Positions 17,838 to 26,724 of a stretch of DNA of 64,000 bases are shown in pieces. The notes beneath the pieces are model-generated. The model did no database searches and was not told where the DNA came from. It worked only from the letters and a program-made list of their open reading frames with translations. The DNA lies in the NCBI RefSeq assembly GCF_024294785.1, contig NZ_JANCLT010000001.1:300793-364792 (forward strand), in the 5' to 3' direction. Every line of letters begins with the position of its first letter. The stretch's first letter is position 1. The position numbers and the translations under genes were made by a program. The DNA comes from Ectobacillus ponti (GTDB lineage: Bacteria; Bacillota; Bacilli; Bacillales; Bacillaceae_G).

Positions 17838-18776
17838 TTAATATACTGTCTCTTTATAAAAGAATCCGGTATCCAGCGGACGGTTCACCGGTTGCATCGC
17901 TTCAATCTCTTGGTACAGTTCATCTTTGATATCATAATACGCATCACGGTCTTCCACACACATATCAATTGCTTTGCGGTATTTTTTCGTTACTTCAATG
18001 ATGTACTCAGAGCTCTTCAGGACACCATCAATTTTGAAGGAATCAATGCCTGCATCAATCAGCTCCTCAAGCTCATCAATGATGCAGATATCATTCGGGC
18101 TCATAATATGAGTGCCGTTGACATCCTCAAAAATGGGGTATTTACTGTTTCGTTCTTTATCATGCAGGAACATGTTCGGTTCCATCTTCTTCTGTTCAAT
18201 CTCCATGTTGCGGCCTTGATATTCAAAATAATTGCCCACCAAAGAACGCTTGGACTGGAACATCGCCGTCATGCCGTGCACCTGCACCTCAATCTCCACT
18301 TCCGCATTCTCTTTGATTTCAATTACAGCGTCCATGCTGAGTTCACGCGCCAAGACTGCACGCTTGGCACCCTTGCGTCCCCAGTAGTTGCAAGTGAACC
18401 AGTTTGTGGCTGTTGTTTCTGTATTCCAATGCAGCTTCATGCCCGGCGCCGTCTCGCGCACAGCCATCAGCACCGCCGGATCGCCAAATACAACCGCATC
18501 TGCATCAGCTTCTGCAACAAATGCAATATAATCATTCAGCTCATCCACTGCGTCATTATGGAATAAGGCGTTCATTGCCACGTATGCCTTTATGCCATTC
18601 TCATGGGCAACCGCGATCGCTTCCTTCACTTGCTCACGGGAAAACTCGCCCGCCAGGCGCAAGCCATAGCGCTGTTCGCCGATAATAACCGCATCGGCGC
18701 CGGCCTGTGCCAGCAGCTGAATATCGGCGACTGTTTTTGGTGTCACTAACAGTTCTGGTTTCTTCATTCTCGTCAT
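17838..18776 (-). CDS. trhP1: Peptidase U32-family tRNA hydroxylation protein TrhP1 (YrrN)
   Basis: A 312-residue U32-family protein that partners TrhP2. At the place where TrhP2 has its cysteine cluster this protein reads VHGMTAMFQSKRSLVGNYF, with no cysteines, as I recall for YrrN. ATG 18776 overlaps the trmR stop by 4 bases; a second ATG at 18767 is also possible. Confidence 0.88.
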   Translation of the reverse strand: MTRMKKPELLVTPKTVADIQLLAQAGADAVIIGEQRYGLRLAGEFSREQVKEAIAVAHENGIKAYVAMNALFHNDAVDELNDYIAFVAEADADAVVFGDPAVLMAVRETAPGMKLHWNTETTATNWFTCNYWGRKGAKRAVLARELSMDAVIEIKENAEVEIEVQVHGMTAMFQSKRSLVGNYFEYQGRNMEIEQKKMEPNMFLHDKERNSKYPIFEDVNGTHIMSPNDICIIDELEELIDAGIDSFKIDGVLKSSEYIIEVTKKYRKAIDMCVEDRDAYYDIKDELYQEIEAMQPVNRPLDTGFFYKETVY

Positions 18777-19414
18777 CCCTTCTTCTTGCTTACTGCAACC
18801 CCGTCTCCAATCGGGAAAATCGTTGTATCATAATCCGGATGGGCCATTAACCATTCATTATAGGTTCGAATCTTTCTTACTAAACTGCGCATCCGCTTAT
18901 TTTCAATATTTTCTTCCGCCACGAGCCCGCGGAAAATCACGTTATCCGTAATGATAACACCCTTCTCCCGCAGCAGCGGCGCATACAGCTCAAAAAAGCG
19001 CTGATATTGCCCTTTTGCCGCATCAATAAAGATTACATCAAAGGTGCCATGCTGCTTAACCTGCTCGCCGGTTTCCAAGGCATCTCCTTGAATCAGCGCA
19101 ATGCGTGCGGCCGCTTCTGAATCGCCGATATACTGAACAGCTTTGGCATAGCGCTCCTCATCCCGCTCAATCGTGACAATATGGGCGTCCGGGAATGCCT
19201 GTGCCATCCGGATTGCCGAGTATCCGATTGCCGCGCCAATCTCCAAAATACGCTTCGGTTCAATGAGGCGCAGCATTTGCAGCATGAACTCCATGCCAAG
19301 CCGGTCCATAATCGGCACACCATGCTCAGCGGCATATTGCTCCATCTCCTGAATCAGCCCGCTTGTTTCCGGCACGAAAGAAAGGAGATATTGTGAAATT
19401 GCATCCTGTCCCAT
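18773..19414 (-). CDS. trmR: tRNA 5-hydroxyuridine O-methyltransferase TrmR (YrrM)
   Basis: A 213-residue O-methyltransferase of the COMT type (EIGAAIGYSAIRMAQ near residue 60, VIFIDAAKGQYQRFFE near residue 130). B. subtilis TrmR forms 5-methoxyuridine at the wobble position. ATG 19414 is chosen because GGGAGG stands at proper distance; the frame is open further up to 19483, but that part lies in the hairpin-rich leader. First gene of the trmR-trhP1-trhP2 unit. Confidence 0.9.
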   Translation of the reverse strand: MGQDAISQYLLSFVPETSGLIQEMEQYAAEHGVPIMDRLGMEFMLQMLRLIEPKRILEIGAAIGYSAIRMAQAFPDAHIVTIERDEERYAKAVQYIGDSEAAARIALIQGDALETGEQVKQHGTFDVIFIDAAKGQYQRFFELYAPLLREKGVIITDNVIFRGLVAEENIENKRMRSLVRKIRTYNEWLMAHPDYDTTIFPIGDGVAVSKKKG

Positions 19415-19436
19415 AACGGAACCTCCCTGATATGAA

Positions 19437-19556
19437 AAGCTGAGGACAAAAGCCTCAGCTGCCAGCCTGATATGAAAAACCATAAGAAAAGAGCGCCTCT
19501 AATCTGTGAGCGCTTTGCATGTGGGTTTACTTATTTTTGACCCGATATATTATACC
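19437..19556 (-). promoter_or_regulatory. Promoter and hairpin-rich leader of trmR
   Basis: On the minus strand an extended -10 (TGGTATAAT) lies at 19548-19556. Downstream come two terminator-like hairpins: AGCGC/GGCGCT at about 19489-19513 followed by CTTTTCTT, and AGCTGAGG/CCTCAGCT at 19438-19460 followed by TTTTC. A 13-base direct repeat (CCTGATATGAAAA on the plus strand) flanks the second hairpin. The arrangement looks like an attenuated leader. Confidence 0.45.
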
Positions 19557-19560
19557 ATAA

Positions 19561-19600
19561 AAAAAGAGGGAGATGCGAATTTTTTATCTCCCCCTCTTTT
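19561..19600 (-). terminator. Terminator after mltG
   Basis: An A/G-rich 12-bp stem (19563-19574 with 19587-19598, imperfect) is followed on the minus strand by seven T. It overlaps the start of the trmR promoter region. Confidence 0.7.
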
Positions 19601-19601
19601 G

Positions 19602-20690
19602 TCAGGATTTCTTTTGTGTAATATATTTATTCTTCAGCTCATTGTGCTCAGCCAATGTTTTTGCGAAGAACACTTCGCCCGTCGGTGCTGCCAGGAAGTA
19701 CAAGTAATCCGTCTGCGCCGGCTTCATGGCTGCTTCGAGCGACGATGCCCCAGCGTTCGCAATCGGCCCGATTGGCAGTCCGTAGACTACATAGGTATTG
19801 TAAGGCGAATTCACCTTCAGGTCCTCGTACAGCACACGTTCCTTATGCTTGCCGAGGGCATACAGCACTGTCGGGTCCGTCTGCAGCATCATGTGCTGGG
19901 CCATGCGGTTGTAGAAGACGCTCGCAATCTTTTGCCGGTCGGCGGATACGCTGGCTTCTTCCTCAATCAGTGAGCCCATGGTCAGCAGCTGATGTACTGT
20001 CAGCTTGCGCGCCCCCATCTCTTGCTCATGCGCTGTGATATACTCATTCGTCTTTTCCAGCATCGGGGCAATGATTTCCGGCACAGTATAGGATGTATTA
20101 TGGTAAGAGTACGTCGCCGGCCATAAGTAGCCCTCAAGCGGGTAACGGACTCCCTCTGCAAATACTTCATTGGTGATCAGCTTTGGATACTTCTTTTGCA
20201 GCCCTTGTATAAACGCTTTATCATTCAGCTGCGCCAGCACGGTCTGCTCATCCATTTTAAATTCTTTGGCAATCGCGGCCGCAATCTCCTTCAGCTGCGT
20301 GCCTTCCGGAATCGCCAGCTTGAAGCGGATCGGATTATACACCTTGCCCGCCATCAAGTCATCCGCAATCTCCCGGACGCTCATTGCCGGACTCAGCAAA
20401 TATGTACCTGCCTGCAGGCCATTCTTTGTATTTGTTTTTACATAATATTGAAAAATAAGCGCACTACGGATAATGCCTTCCTTTTGTAAAATCTGCCCAA
20501 TCCCTGCGGTGCCGGTGCCTTTTGGAATCACGACTTCCTTCTTATTGCTGCTTCCCGCTTCCAACGGCTTCAAAGCTATTTGCATATACGCGTAGCCCCC
20601 ACCTGCTGCCAACAGGAGGAGCAGCACAAGAACTGCCGTGACCCTGCGCCTCAGCTTCCTTCTTCGCTGCGCTTGATAATCATTGAACAA
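19602..20690 (-). CDS. mltG: Endolytic murein transglycosylase MltG (YrrL)
   Basis: A 362-residue membrane-anchored enzyme that cuts nascent glycan strands near the membrane. One N-terminal helix (about residues 18-36) is followed by a LysM-like segment and the YceG catalytic domain with the active Glu in LIEEEAS and the DPTVLYALG motif. TTG 20690 lies 6 bases after GGGGAGGG; TTG 20696 is too close to it. Upstream is repeat copy A, so the promoter must lie in the 70 bases between. Confidence 0.93.
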   Translation of the reverse strand: MFNDYQAQRRRKLRRRVTAVLVLLLLLAAGGGYAYMQIALKPLEAGSSNKKEVVIPKGTGTAGIGQILQKEGIIRSALIFQYYVKTNTKNGLQAGTYLLSPAMSVREIADDLMAGKVYNPIRFKLAIPEGTQLKEIAAAIAKEFKMDEQTVLAQLNDKAFIQGLQKKYPKLITNEVFAEGVRYPLEGYLWPATYSYHNTSYTVPEIIAPMLEKTNEYITAHEQEMGARKLTVHQLLTMGSLIEEEASVSADRQKIASVFYNRMAQHMMLQTDPTVLYALGKHKERVLYEDLKVNSPYNTYVVYGLPIGPIANAGASSLEAAMKPAQTDYLYFLAAPTGEVFFAKTLAEHNELKNKYITQKKS

Positions 20691-20763
20691 GTACAACCCT
20701 CCCCTACATAATCTGTACTATTATACTATATTCTAACAACACAGTTCGATAAAATTCTACACC

Positions 20764-20930
20764 GAAAAGCGGAGCCGGTTCGTTCAGCCCACCGAAGGGA
20801 GGTTCCGGCCTCTAAAAGGCGCTTTTTGCCTTTTATGAGGTTGGGTTCTCCCTGGCAGTGGGCTAACCGGCGGAGTTGGACACCAAGAAAAGCGGAGCCG
20901 GTTCGTTCAGCCCACCGAAGGGAGGTTCTG
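20764..20930 (+). repeat. Structured intergenic repeat, copy A with trailing partial copy
   Basis: A full element of about 123 bases runs from GAAAAGCGGAG at 20764. It contains GCCGGTT/AACCGGC and CAGCCCAC/GTGGGCT inverted arms, a central AAAAGGC-GCTTTTT-GCCTTTT hairpin at 20814-20834, and GGGTTCTCCCTGGCAG. The first 42 bases (20764-20805) are repeated exactly at 20887-20928. It fills the gap between yrzB and mltG. Similar copies lie at 59814 (same layout), 56107 and 16441. Confidence 0.85.
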
Positions 20931-20949
20931 ACTGGCAGGCAAAGAAAAA

Positions 20950-20972
20950 AGGACAGCTTCAGCTGCCCTCTC
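20950..20972 (-). terminator. Terminator after yrzB
   Basis: GGGCAGC and GCTGTCC (20951-20968, one mismatch-free 7-bp stem, TGAA loop on the minus strand) are followed by a run of six T. It ends the alaS-ireB-ruvX-yrzB series. Confidence 0.75.
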
Positions 20973-20977
20973 CGTTC

Positions 20978-21271
20978 TTACTCTTCTTCGCCCTCTTCAT
21001 CTTCAAGGAACGCGCCGAATACTTCCTGCACCATTTCCCACTCTTCCTCATTCTCAATTGGAAGCAGGGAACCGCCTTCGTCATCGCCTTCGCCCTCAAC
21101 CACAATGGCCGCATCATAGATGCGCTCGCCGTCTTCGTCCACCTCGCCGATTGGAGAGAACACTACATACAGCTTTTGGCCAAACTGGTCATTTTCGAAT
21201 GTGAACACGATATCGCACAATACTTCGTTGCCCTCTTCGTCCACAATTGTAATTTGATTTTCTTCCAACAT
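20978..21271 (-). CDS. yrzB: YrzB-like acidic protein (DUF1292)
   Basis: A 97-residue, strongly acidic protein of the DUF1292 family, with a C-terminal run rich in Glu/Asp. It is found next to ruvX in most Firmicutes; function unknown. ATG 21271 stands 6 bases after GAGGTG; GTG 21280 lies within that site. It starts 10 bases after the ruvX stop. Confidence 0.88.
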   Translation of the reverse strand: MLEENQITIVDEEGNEVLCDIVFTFENDQFGQKLYVVFSPIGEVDEDGERIYDAAIVVEGEGDDEGGSLLPIENEEEWEMVQEVFGAFLEDEEGEEE

Positions 21272-21281
21272 GTGATCCACC

Positions 21282-21698
21282 TCATTGTTTGCTGTTTAAA
21301 TAGCCTTGTAAAATCACGACTGCCGCCATTTTATCAATGACCTGCTTTCGTTTCTTGCGGCTCACGTCCGCTGAAATGAGAAAACGCTCGGCTGCCATCG
21401 TGGAAAGACGCTCGTCCCATAAAACGACCTCCAAGCCGAGACGCTCGCGCAGACGCTCCGCAAAGAGCTGGCACGCTTCGCCGCGGGGGCCAATCGTACC
21501 ATTCATATTTTTCGGAAGTCCAACGACAATACTATCTACATTGTAGGCTTTAACAAGCTCTTCAATACGTTCAAACCCGAATTCGTTCCGCTCTTCGTTA
21601 ATTCGAATCGTTTCGATGCCTTGTGCAGTCCAGCCCATTTCATCGCTCATGGCGACGCCGACTGTTTTTGTTCCTACATCCAAACCTAAGATACGCAT
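21282..21698 (-). CDS. ruvX: RuvX/YqgF-family RNase H-like protein (YrrK)
   Basis: A 138-residue RNase H-fold protein. [15 protein letters not shown] at the start and [15 protein letters not shown] near residue 100 carry the conserved acidic residues. The family is implicated in 16S rRNA 5' processing and was earlier proposed as a Holliday-junction resolvase. It lies 2 bases after ireB. Confidence 0.92.
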   Translation of the reverse strand: MRILGLDVGTKTVGVAMSDEMGWTAQGIETIRINEERNEFGFERIEELVKAYNVDSIVVGLPKNMNGTIGPRGEACQLFAERLRERLGLEVVLWDERLSTMAAERFLISADVSRKKRKQVIDKMAAVVILQGYLNSKQ

Positions 21699-21700
21699 GC

Positions 21701-21967
21701 CTATTCCTCGCGATGATGCTTTAAGTAAGATTTCACCAGCTCTTCAATCAGTTCATCGCGCTCAAGCTTGCGGATGATGTTGCGAGCATCTTTATGACGG
21801 GGTATGTATGCTGGGTCTCCACTTAACAGATATCCGACAATCTGGTTGATCGGGTTATAGCCTTTTTCCTGAAGCGCATCATAAACAGTCAGCAGGACAT
21901 CGTTGACATGGACGCTTTGTGTTTCTTCCTGAAACGTAAACTTCATCGTTTTATCGAAGGAGTCCAT
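21701..21967 (-). CDS. ireB: IreB-family protein (DUF965, YrzL)
   Basis: An 88-residue conserved protein with [20 protein letters not shown] and a C-terminal Arg/Lys-rich helix. In Enterococcus IreB is a substrate of the IreK kinase and influences cephalosporin tolerance; the Bacillus role is unclear. GAGGTG precedes ATG 21967. It follows alaS by 75 bases. Confidence 0.9.
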   Translation of the reverse strand: MDSFDKTMKFTFQEETQSVHVNDVLLTVYDALQEKGYNPINQIVGYLLSGDPAYIPRHKDARNIIRKLERDELIEELVKSYLKHHREE

Positions 21968-22042
21968 ACGTAAGCACCTCGCTTTTATGGGAGTAGGGAG
22001 AAGAAGCCCTTCTCCCTGCCCTTATTGTACACCATTCTACTT

Positions 22043-24685
22043 TTATTTTAAAACAGATTTGACATAGTCTTCTGCTGCAGCCAGCGCTTGGTCCACCTGC
22101 TCCGGATTCTTGCCGCCCGCCTGCGCCATGTCAGGACGGCCGCCTCCGCCTCCGCCGCAGCGTGTTGCCGCTTCCTTCACCAGCTGTCCGGCATGGTAGC
22201 CTTGGGAAATCAGGTCCTTCGTGACGCCGGCAATCAGGTTCACCTTGCCTTCATTTACAGAGGCCAGCAAAATGACTGCGGAGCCGAGCTTGTTTTTCAG
22301 GTCGTCTGCCATGGTACGCAGATTGTTCATATCTGCAGCATTGACCTTGCTTGCCAGCACCTTCACGCCACTGACTTCGACAGCTTTGTCTGTCAGGCTG
22401 CCGGCTTCAATGTTGCTGAGCTTCGCTGCCAATGACTCGTTCTCCTTCTGCAGCTGCTTCACTTCTGCAAACATCCCATCCACACGAGTCAAAATGTCGC
22501 GAGGATTCGTCTTCAGCTTGCTTGCCGCTTCCTTCAGCAGGCCAACCTGGCTGTTCATCAGCTCGTAAGCCGCTTTGCCTGTCACCGCTTCGATACGGCG
22601 TGTACCGGCACCGATGCCGGACTCAGATACAATCTTGAAGATGCCGATGGATGCTGTGTTGTCCACATGGCAGCCACCGCACAGCTCCAGGCTGTAATCG
22701 CCGACCTGCACCACGCGCACCACGTCGCCGTACTTTTCGCCAAACAGCGCCATGGCGCCCATTGCCTTTGCTTCCGCAATCGGCTTCTGGGAAATGTCAA
22801 CCGCGATGCTGTCCCAAATCTTTTCGTTCACGATGCGCTCAATCTGCTCGAGTTCATCCGGCTGCACTTGGCCGAAATGGGAGAAGTCAAAGCGCAGACG
22901 CTCAGCCGTTACCAGGGAACCGGCTTGGTTTACATGCGTGCCCAGTGTATCCTTCAACGCCTGATGCAGCAGATGTGTTGCGGTATGGTTCTTCACAACA
23001 CCAGAACGGTTTTGCTTATCGATGACAGCCGTCAGCTTCACGTCTGCTGTCAGTGTGCCTTCTTCAACGACAACCTGGTGCAGGTTTTGGCCGTTTGGCG
23101 CCTTTTGCACGTCCTTCACGAACACCTTCACGCCTTCAGCAAGCAGGTACCCATGGTCGGCAATTTGGCCGCCGCTTTCCGCGTAGAACGGAGTTACGTC
23201 CAGAATGAGCTGTGCCTCTTCACCGGCACGCACTTCACTGGCATACTCGCCGTTCTGCAGCAGCGCTACAATCGAGCTGCTTGTTTCATGTTCGCCGTAG
23301 CCGACGAAACGGCTCTCCGCCTTCACTTCACGCAGCACGCCGCCTTGCACCTGCATGGAATCCACGTCCTGGCGGGCCGCGCGCGCACGTTCACGCTGCT
23401 TCTCCATTTCTGCTTCAAAGCCTTCATGGTCCACCTTCAGGCCTGCTTCCTCCGCGTACTCTTCCGTCAGTTCCACCGGGAAGCCATACGTGTCATAGAG
23501 ACGGAACGCATCTTCGCCGAAAATCATATCGCTGCCGGCCTGCTTTGCCTTTTCAATCACAGCAGCCAGAATGGCTTCGCCTTCGTGCAGCGTTTCATGG
23601 AAGCGCTCTTCCTCGTTCTTGATGACGCGCTGAACGAAGTCACGCTTCTCTTTTACTTCAGGATAGAAGTCCTGCATAATCTCGCCGACAACCGGCACCA
23701 GCTCATACATGAACGGACGGTTGATATTCAGCTTCTTCGCGTAGCGGACCGCACGGCGCAGCAAGCGGCGCAATACATAGCCGCGTCCCTCGTTGGACGG
23801 CAACGCACCGTCGCCCACTGCGAATGCCACCGTACGAATATGGTCAGCAATTACCTTGAAGGCTGTATCCTTCTCCAGATCGCCGGCACGGTATTTCTCG
23901 CCGGAAATGGCTTCCGTCGCTTCAATAATCGGCATGAACAGGTCTGTATCAAAGTTCGTCGGCACATCCTGCACAACAGAAGCCATGCGCTCCAGGCCCA
24001 TGCCTGTATCAATGTTCTTCTTTGGCAGCGGCGTGTACGTGCCGTCCGGGTTATGGTTGAACTGGGAGAACACGAGGTTCCATACTTCCAGGTAACGCTC
24101 ATTCTCACCGCCTGGATACAGCTCCGGATCGCTTGGGTCGTTGCCGTATGCTTCGCCGCGGTCATAGAAAATTTCAGTGTTCGGTCCGCTTGGGCCTTCG
24201 CCGATATCCCAGAAATTGCCCTCCAGGCGTACAATGCGTTCCTTTGGCACACCGATTTTTTCATGCCAGTAGGTGAAGGCTTCCTCATCTTCGGGATGAA
24301 TGGTCACAGACAGCTTTTCCGGGTCAAAGCCAATCCATCTTTCGCTCGTCAGAAACTCCCAAGCCCAAGTGATGGCTTCTTCCTTGAAATAATCACCGAT
24401 GGAGAAGTTGCCCAGCATTTCAAAGAATGTATGGTGGCGCGCTGTTTTTCCGACATTTTCAATGTCGTTTGTCCGGATGGACTTTTGCGCGTTTGTAATG
24501 CGCGGGTTCTCCGGCACAACACGGCCGTCAAAGTATTTCTTCAGCGTTGCCACACCGCTGTTAATCCACAGCAAAGATGGGTCATCGTGCGGAACAAGAG
24601 ATGCGCTTGGTTCTACTGCGTGGCCTTTTTCTTGGAAAAAGTCCAGATACATCTGGCGGATTTGGGAGCCAGTCAGCTTTTTCAT
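22043..24685 (-). CDS. alaS: Alanyl-tRNA synthetase
   Basis: An 880-residue class II synthetase. In order it has the aminoacylation core ([18 protein letters not shown]), the editing domain zinc motifs ([11 protein letters not shown] and CGGCHVDNT) and the C-terminal DHHA1 domain with the Gly-rich [18 protein letters not shown] 24685 follows AGGAGG. Expression is very likely controlled by the T-box leader just upstream. Confidence 0.98.
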   Translation of the reverse strand: MKKLTGSQIRQMYLDFFQEKGHAVEPSASLVPHDDPSLLWINSGVATLKKYFDGRVVPENPRITNAQKSIRTNDIENVGKTARHHTFFEMLGNFSIGDYFKEEAITWAWEFLTSERWIGFDPEKLSVTIHPEDEEAFTYWHEKIGVPKERIVRLEGNFWDIGEGPSGPNTEIFYDRGEAYGNDPSDPELYPGGENERYLEVWNLVFSQFNHNPDGTYTPLPKKNIDTGMGLERMASVVQDVPTNFDTDLFMPIIEATEAISGEKYRAGDLEKDTAFKVIADHIRTVAFAVGDGALPSNEGRGYVLRRLLRRAVRYAKKLNINRPFMYELVPVVGEIMQDFYPEVKEKRDFVQRVIKNEEERFHETLHEGEAILAAVIEKAKQAGSDMIFGEDAFRLYDTYGFPVELTEEYAEEAGLKVDHEGFEAEMEKQRERARAARQDVDSMQVQGGVLREVKAESRFVGYGEHETSSSIVALLQNGEYASEVRAGEEAQLILDVTPFYAESGGQIADHGYLLAEGVKVFVKDVQKAPNGQNLHQVVVEEGTLTADVKLTAVIDKQNRSGVVKNHTATHLLHQALKDTLGTHVNQAGSLVTAERLRFDFSHFGQVQPDELEQIERIVNEKIWDSIAVDISQKPIAEAKAMGAMALFGEKYGDVVRVVQVGDYSLELCGGCHVDNTASIGIFKIVSESGIGAGTRRIEAVTGKAAYELMNSQVGLLKEAASKLKTNPRDILTRVDGMFAEVKQLQKENESLAAKLSNIEAGSLTDKAVEVSGVKVLASKVNAADMNNLRTMADDLKNKLGSAVILLASVNEGKVNLIAGVTKDLISQGYHAGQLVKEAATRCGGGGGGRPDMAQAGGKNPEQVDQALAAAEDYVKSVLK

Positions 24686-24712
24686 ATGAATTCCTCCTTT
24701 ATGTAGTAAAAA

Positions 24713-24950
24713 ACAAAAAACTCCCGTCCCTATTAGCAGGGACGAGAGTATACTCGCGTTACCACCCTGATTATGGAGCCGTGGGCTCCATCACCTCGAG
24801 CTGCCGTAACGTGGCAAGACGGCAGGTATTAGCTGCTCTCCGGATTAGCCTTCCGCGGCCCTTCGCCTGAAATCCCTTTCAGCCATGGGGATTTCTCTCT
24901 GCAAGACGGTCTGCTGCGTACTCGATCCATCAATGATTTACAGATTCACT
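24713..24950 (-). promoter_or_regulatory. T-box riboswitch of alaS
   Basis: On the minus strand the conserved T-box AGGGTGGTAACGCG (24755-24768) precedes a GC-rich terminator (arms around 24721-24748) followed by six T. Upstream the leader begins near GATCGAGTACGCAG, has a stem AAATCCC/GGGATTT and ends with the typical antiterminator region. T-boxes of this kind bind uncharged tRNA and allow read-through. An Ala specifier codon (a GCC near 24855-24862) is possible but I could not fix it. Confidence 0.92.
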
Positions 24951-24958
24951 TATTTGTC

Positions 24959-24987
24959 AGTATAGCGAATCGTGAAAATGCTGTCAA
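24959..24987 (-). promoter_or_regulatory. SigA promoter of alaS
   Basis: On the minus strand TTGACA (24982-24987), a 17-base spacer and TATACT (24959-24964) form a near-perfect promoter. It overlaps the last codons of yrrI. Transcription would start about 8 bases before the T-box leader. Confidence 0.85.
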
Positions 24988-26045
24988 TGCTTCGCCCAAA
25001 TTGTCCGGGAATGCTGATAGACCGTCCGGATGACGGCCAGCGCCGGGACTGCCAGAATAAGGCCCGGGATGCCGCCCACCTCGCCGCCGACAAGAAGCGC
25101 CAGCATGATGACAACGGGGTGCATATGAAGCGACTTGCCGACAATATAGGGTGACAGGATGTTGCTCTCCAAGAATTGCAGCACCAGCAGTGTCACCACT
25201 GCTTTCATAATCATGTTCATGCTTATGGTGGCCGCCACAATGAGGGTGGGGATGGCTCCGAGAATGGGGCCAAAGTACGGAATGATATCCGTGACGCCGA
25301 TTAGGATGCCAAGCAGCAGCGGATACTTGAGCCCGATGGCCCAGAACGCCAATGCTGCCAAGCCGGCAAGCACCGAACAGACAAACAGCTGCCCGCGGAT
25401 ATATTTCCCGAGCGATTCATCAATGGCGTGCACAAGCCTTTTTCCGCTGCCGCGCCATCGCCCGGGCACAATGCGCCAAAAGAGATGGTAGAGTTCGTCG
25501 TAATCCTTGAGTATGTAGAATACAATGAACGGGATCAGTACGATGATGAGCAGAGAATCGAGCACAGCCCGCGCAGAGCTCATCATCCGGTCGAGCAAGC
25601 CCTGAATCTTGGCCTCCACGCCGATAAATATTTGCTTCACTTTATCGCTCACAAACTCCGGCATTTGCGCTGTATTCCTTTGGATTCGGTCCAGCCAATG
25701 GTCATACATGGACATAAATTGCGGAAAATTTTCGTTCATATCCTTCAGCTGCGACACTGCCACAGGAATGCCCTTGTACAGCCCATAGCCTACCCCGCCA
25801 AAGAACAGCACATAAATGAGCAGGATGGCAAGCACACGGGGCATTCCCTGCTTATGCAGCTTTTCTACAAGCGGATGCAGCAAATACCCGATAAAATAGG
25901 CAATCAAGAAGGGCGTCAGCACAAGCTTCAAAATACCGACAACCGGCGCCCACACCGGTTTGATTTTCAGGAACACGAGCAGACACAGGAACAAGAGCAG
26001 CAGCAGGCCCAGCCTGTAGATCCAAATAATTTTCAAATTCTTCAA
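24984..26045 (-). CDS. yrrI: AI-2E family membrane transporter-like protein (YrrI)
   Basis: A 353-residue membrane protein with two or three N-terminal helices, a soluble amphipathic stretch (about residues 110-150) and four or five C-terminal helices containing IPYFGPILGAIPT. This is the AI-2E transporter/UPF0118 family; substrates are mostly unknown. The start is TTG 26045, seven bases after GGAGGG. It ends inside the alaS promoter. Confidence 0.88.
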   Translation of the reverse strand: MKNLKIIWIYRLGLLLLLFLCLLVFLKIKPVWAPVVGILKLVLTPFLIAYFIGYLLHPLVEKLHKQGMPRVLAILLIYVLFFGGVGYGLYKGIPVAVSQLKDMNENFPQFMSMYDHWLDRIQRNTAQMPEFVSDKVKQIFIGVEAKIQGLLDRMMSSARAVLDSLLIIVLIPFIVFYILKDYDELYHLFWRIVPGRWRGSGKRLVHAIDESLGKYIRGQLFVCSVLAGLAALAFWAIGLKYPLLLGILIGVTDIIPYFGPILGAIPTLIVAATISMNMIMKAVVTLLVLQFLESNILSPYIVGKSLHMHPVVIMLALLVGGEVGGIPGLILAVPALAVIRTVYQHSRTIWAKH

Positions 26046-26254
26046 CGGTCATCCCTCCGCTCCCCTTATTGTGGAACGGGAAGGATATCATTATACCCAT
26101 ACTGCCCCCTGCCGGACTTTTCTGTAAAAAACAACCATGCCCTTCCAGACGCACCTTATGAAAAGGAGGGCAGCGTGAGACAACCTGCATCTGTCCGCTT
26201 ACACCCCGATGACAAGAGAGGTTTGGATTTTTCACTGAAGCTTTTTCACACAAA
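26046..26254. other. Intergenic region between yrrI and yrzQ
   Basis: About 210 bases. It holds the yrrI ribosome site, a TATAAT hexamer on the minus strand near 26091-26096, and on the plus strand an AAAGGAGGG followed by GTG 26175 that opens a 35-codon frame (to 26282). That frame runs into the yrzQ terminator and end, so it is not counted as a gene. Confidence 0.4.
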
Positions 26255-26275
26255 AAAGAGAGGGACTTCCCTCTC
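26252..26275 (-). terminator. Terminator after yrzQ
   Basis: A perfect 8-bp stem (26258-26265 with 26268-26275) with a very short loop is followed on the minus strand by six T. Confidence 0.75.
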
Positions 26276-26278
26276 TCC

Positions 26279-26407
26279 TTAGAAATAAGACTTGACTGCT
26301 TTGCGCGCCTTCTTCACAGTCTTGGCGGAAAATACATCACTCTTACGGGCGTAATGGTAAGCTGCCGCTCCCAAGCCCATTGCAACAAGAGATGACTTCA
26401 CATTCAT
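26279..26407 (-). CDS. yrzQ: YrzQ-like tiny protein (DUF3918)
   Basis: A 42-residue protein starting MNVKSSLVAMGLGAAAYHYA and then Lys/Arg-rich. GGAGGG precedes ATG 26407 and a clear terminator follows the stop. It looks like an Ala/Gly hydrophobic helix with a basic tail, like the DUF3918 proteins found beside recD2 and yrrI in Bacillus. Function unknown. Confidence 0.75.
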   Translation of the reverse strand: MNVKSSLVAMGLGAAAYHYARKSDVFSAKTVKKARKAVKSYF

Positions 26408-26419
26408 GCAAAACCCTCC

Positions 26420-26611
26420 TTACATGCTGATTGTTCTATCACCTTCATCAAACAAATCATCCAGCGAACTGAGCGAACCGTCCTCTTCCACCTGATGCGT
26501 CATAATCATCCCTTTGGAAACGGACAGCTCAATAAAACAATTCCAGCAATAGTATTGGTTCACTCCGATTTTGCCGATATCCTTGCTTTTACAGTTTGGA
26601 CACTTGAACAT
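26420..26611 (-). CDS. yrzR: YrzR-like small zinc-ribbon protein
   Basis: A 63-residue protein beginning MFKCPNCKSKDIGKIG, with a second CxxC pair in YYCWNCF, so a likely zinc ribbon. The acidic C-terminus reads SLSSLDDLFDEGD. ATG 26611 has AAGGAGAGG upstream. The frame stays open for 32 codons before it, without a better site. Symbol given from memory of the B. subtilis neighbourhood. Confidence 0.7.
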   Translation of the reverse strand: MFKCPNCKSKDIGKIGVNQYYCWNCFIELSVSKGMIMTHQVEEDGSLSSLDDLFDEGDRTISM

Positions 26612-26724
26612 GGCGTCTTCCTCTCCTTCACGCTCACAGGATTCTAGTACGCCAGTATGTCCAAACTTGCCGGATTTATACAGAGGCTCTGTACCCTCCG
26701 GCATCACTCTTACTTTGCTCCCGC

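Noticed and set aside
16539-18776. Collagenase-like protease annotation of the two U32-family genes
   Set aside because: The pair lies with trmR in the known tRNA 5-hydroxyuridine pathway order, and the cysteine cluster in the second protein fits the modification role.
22667-24706. A 679-codon plus-strand frame
   Set aside because: It lies antisense to alaS, whose protein is complete and conserved. The open frame follows from codon use on the other strand.
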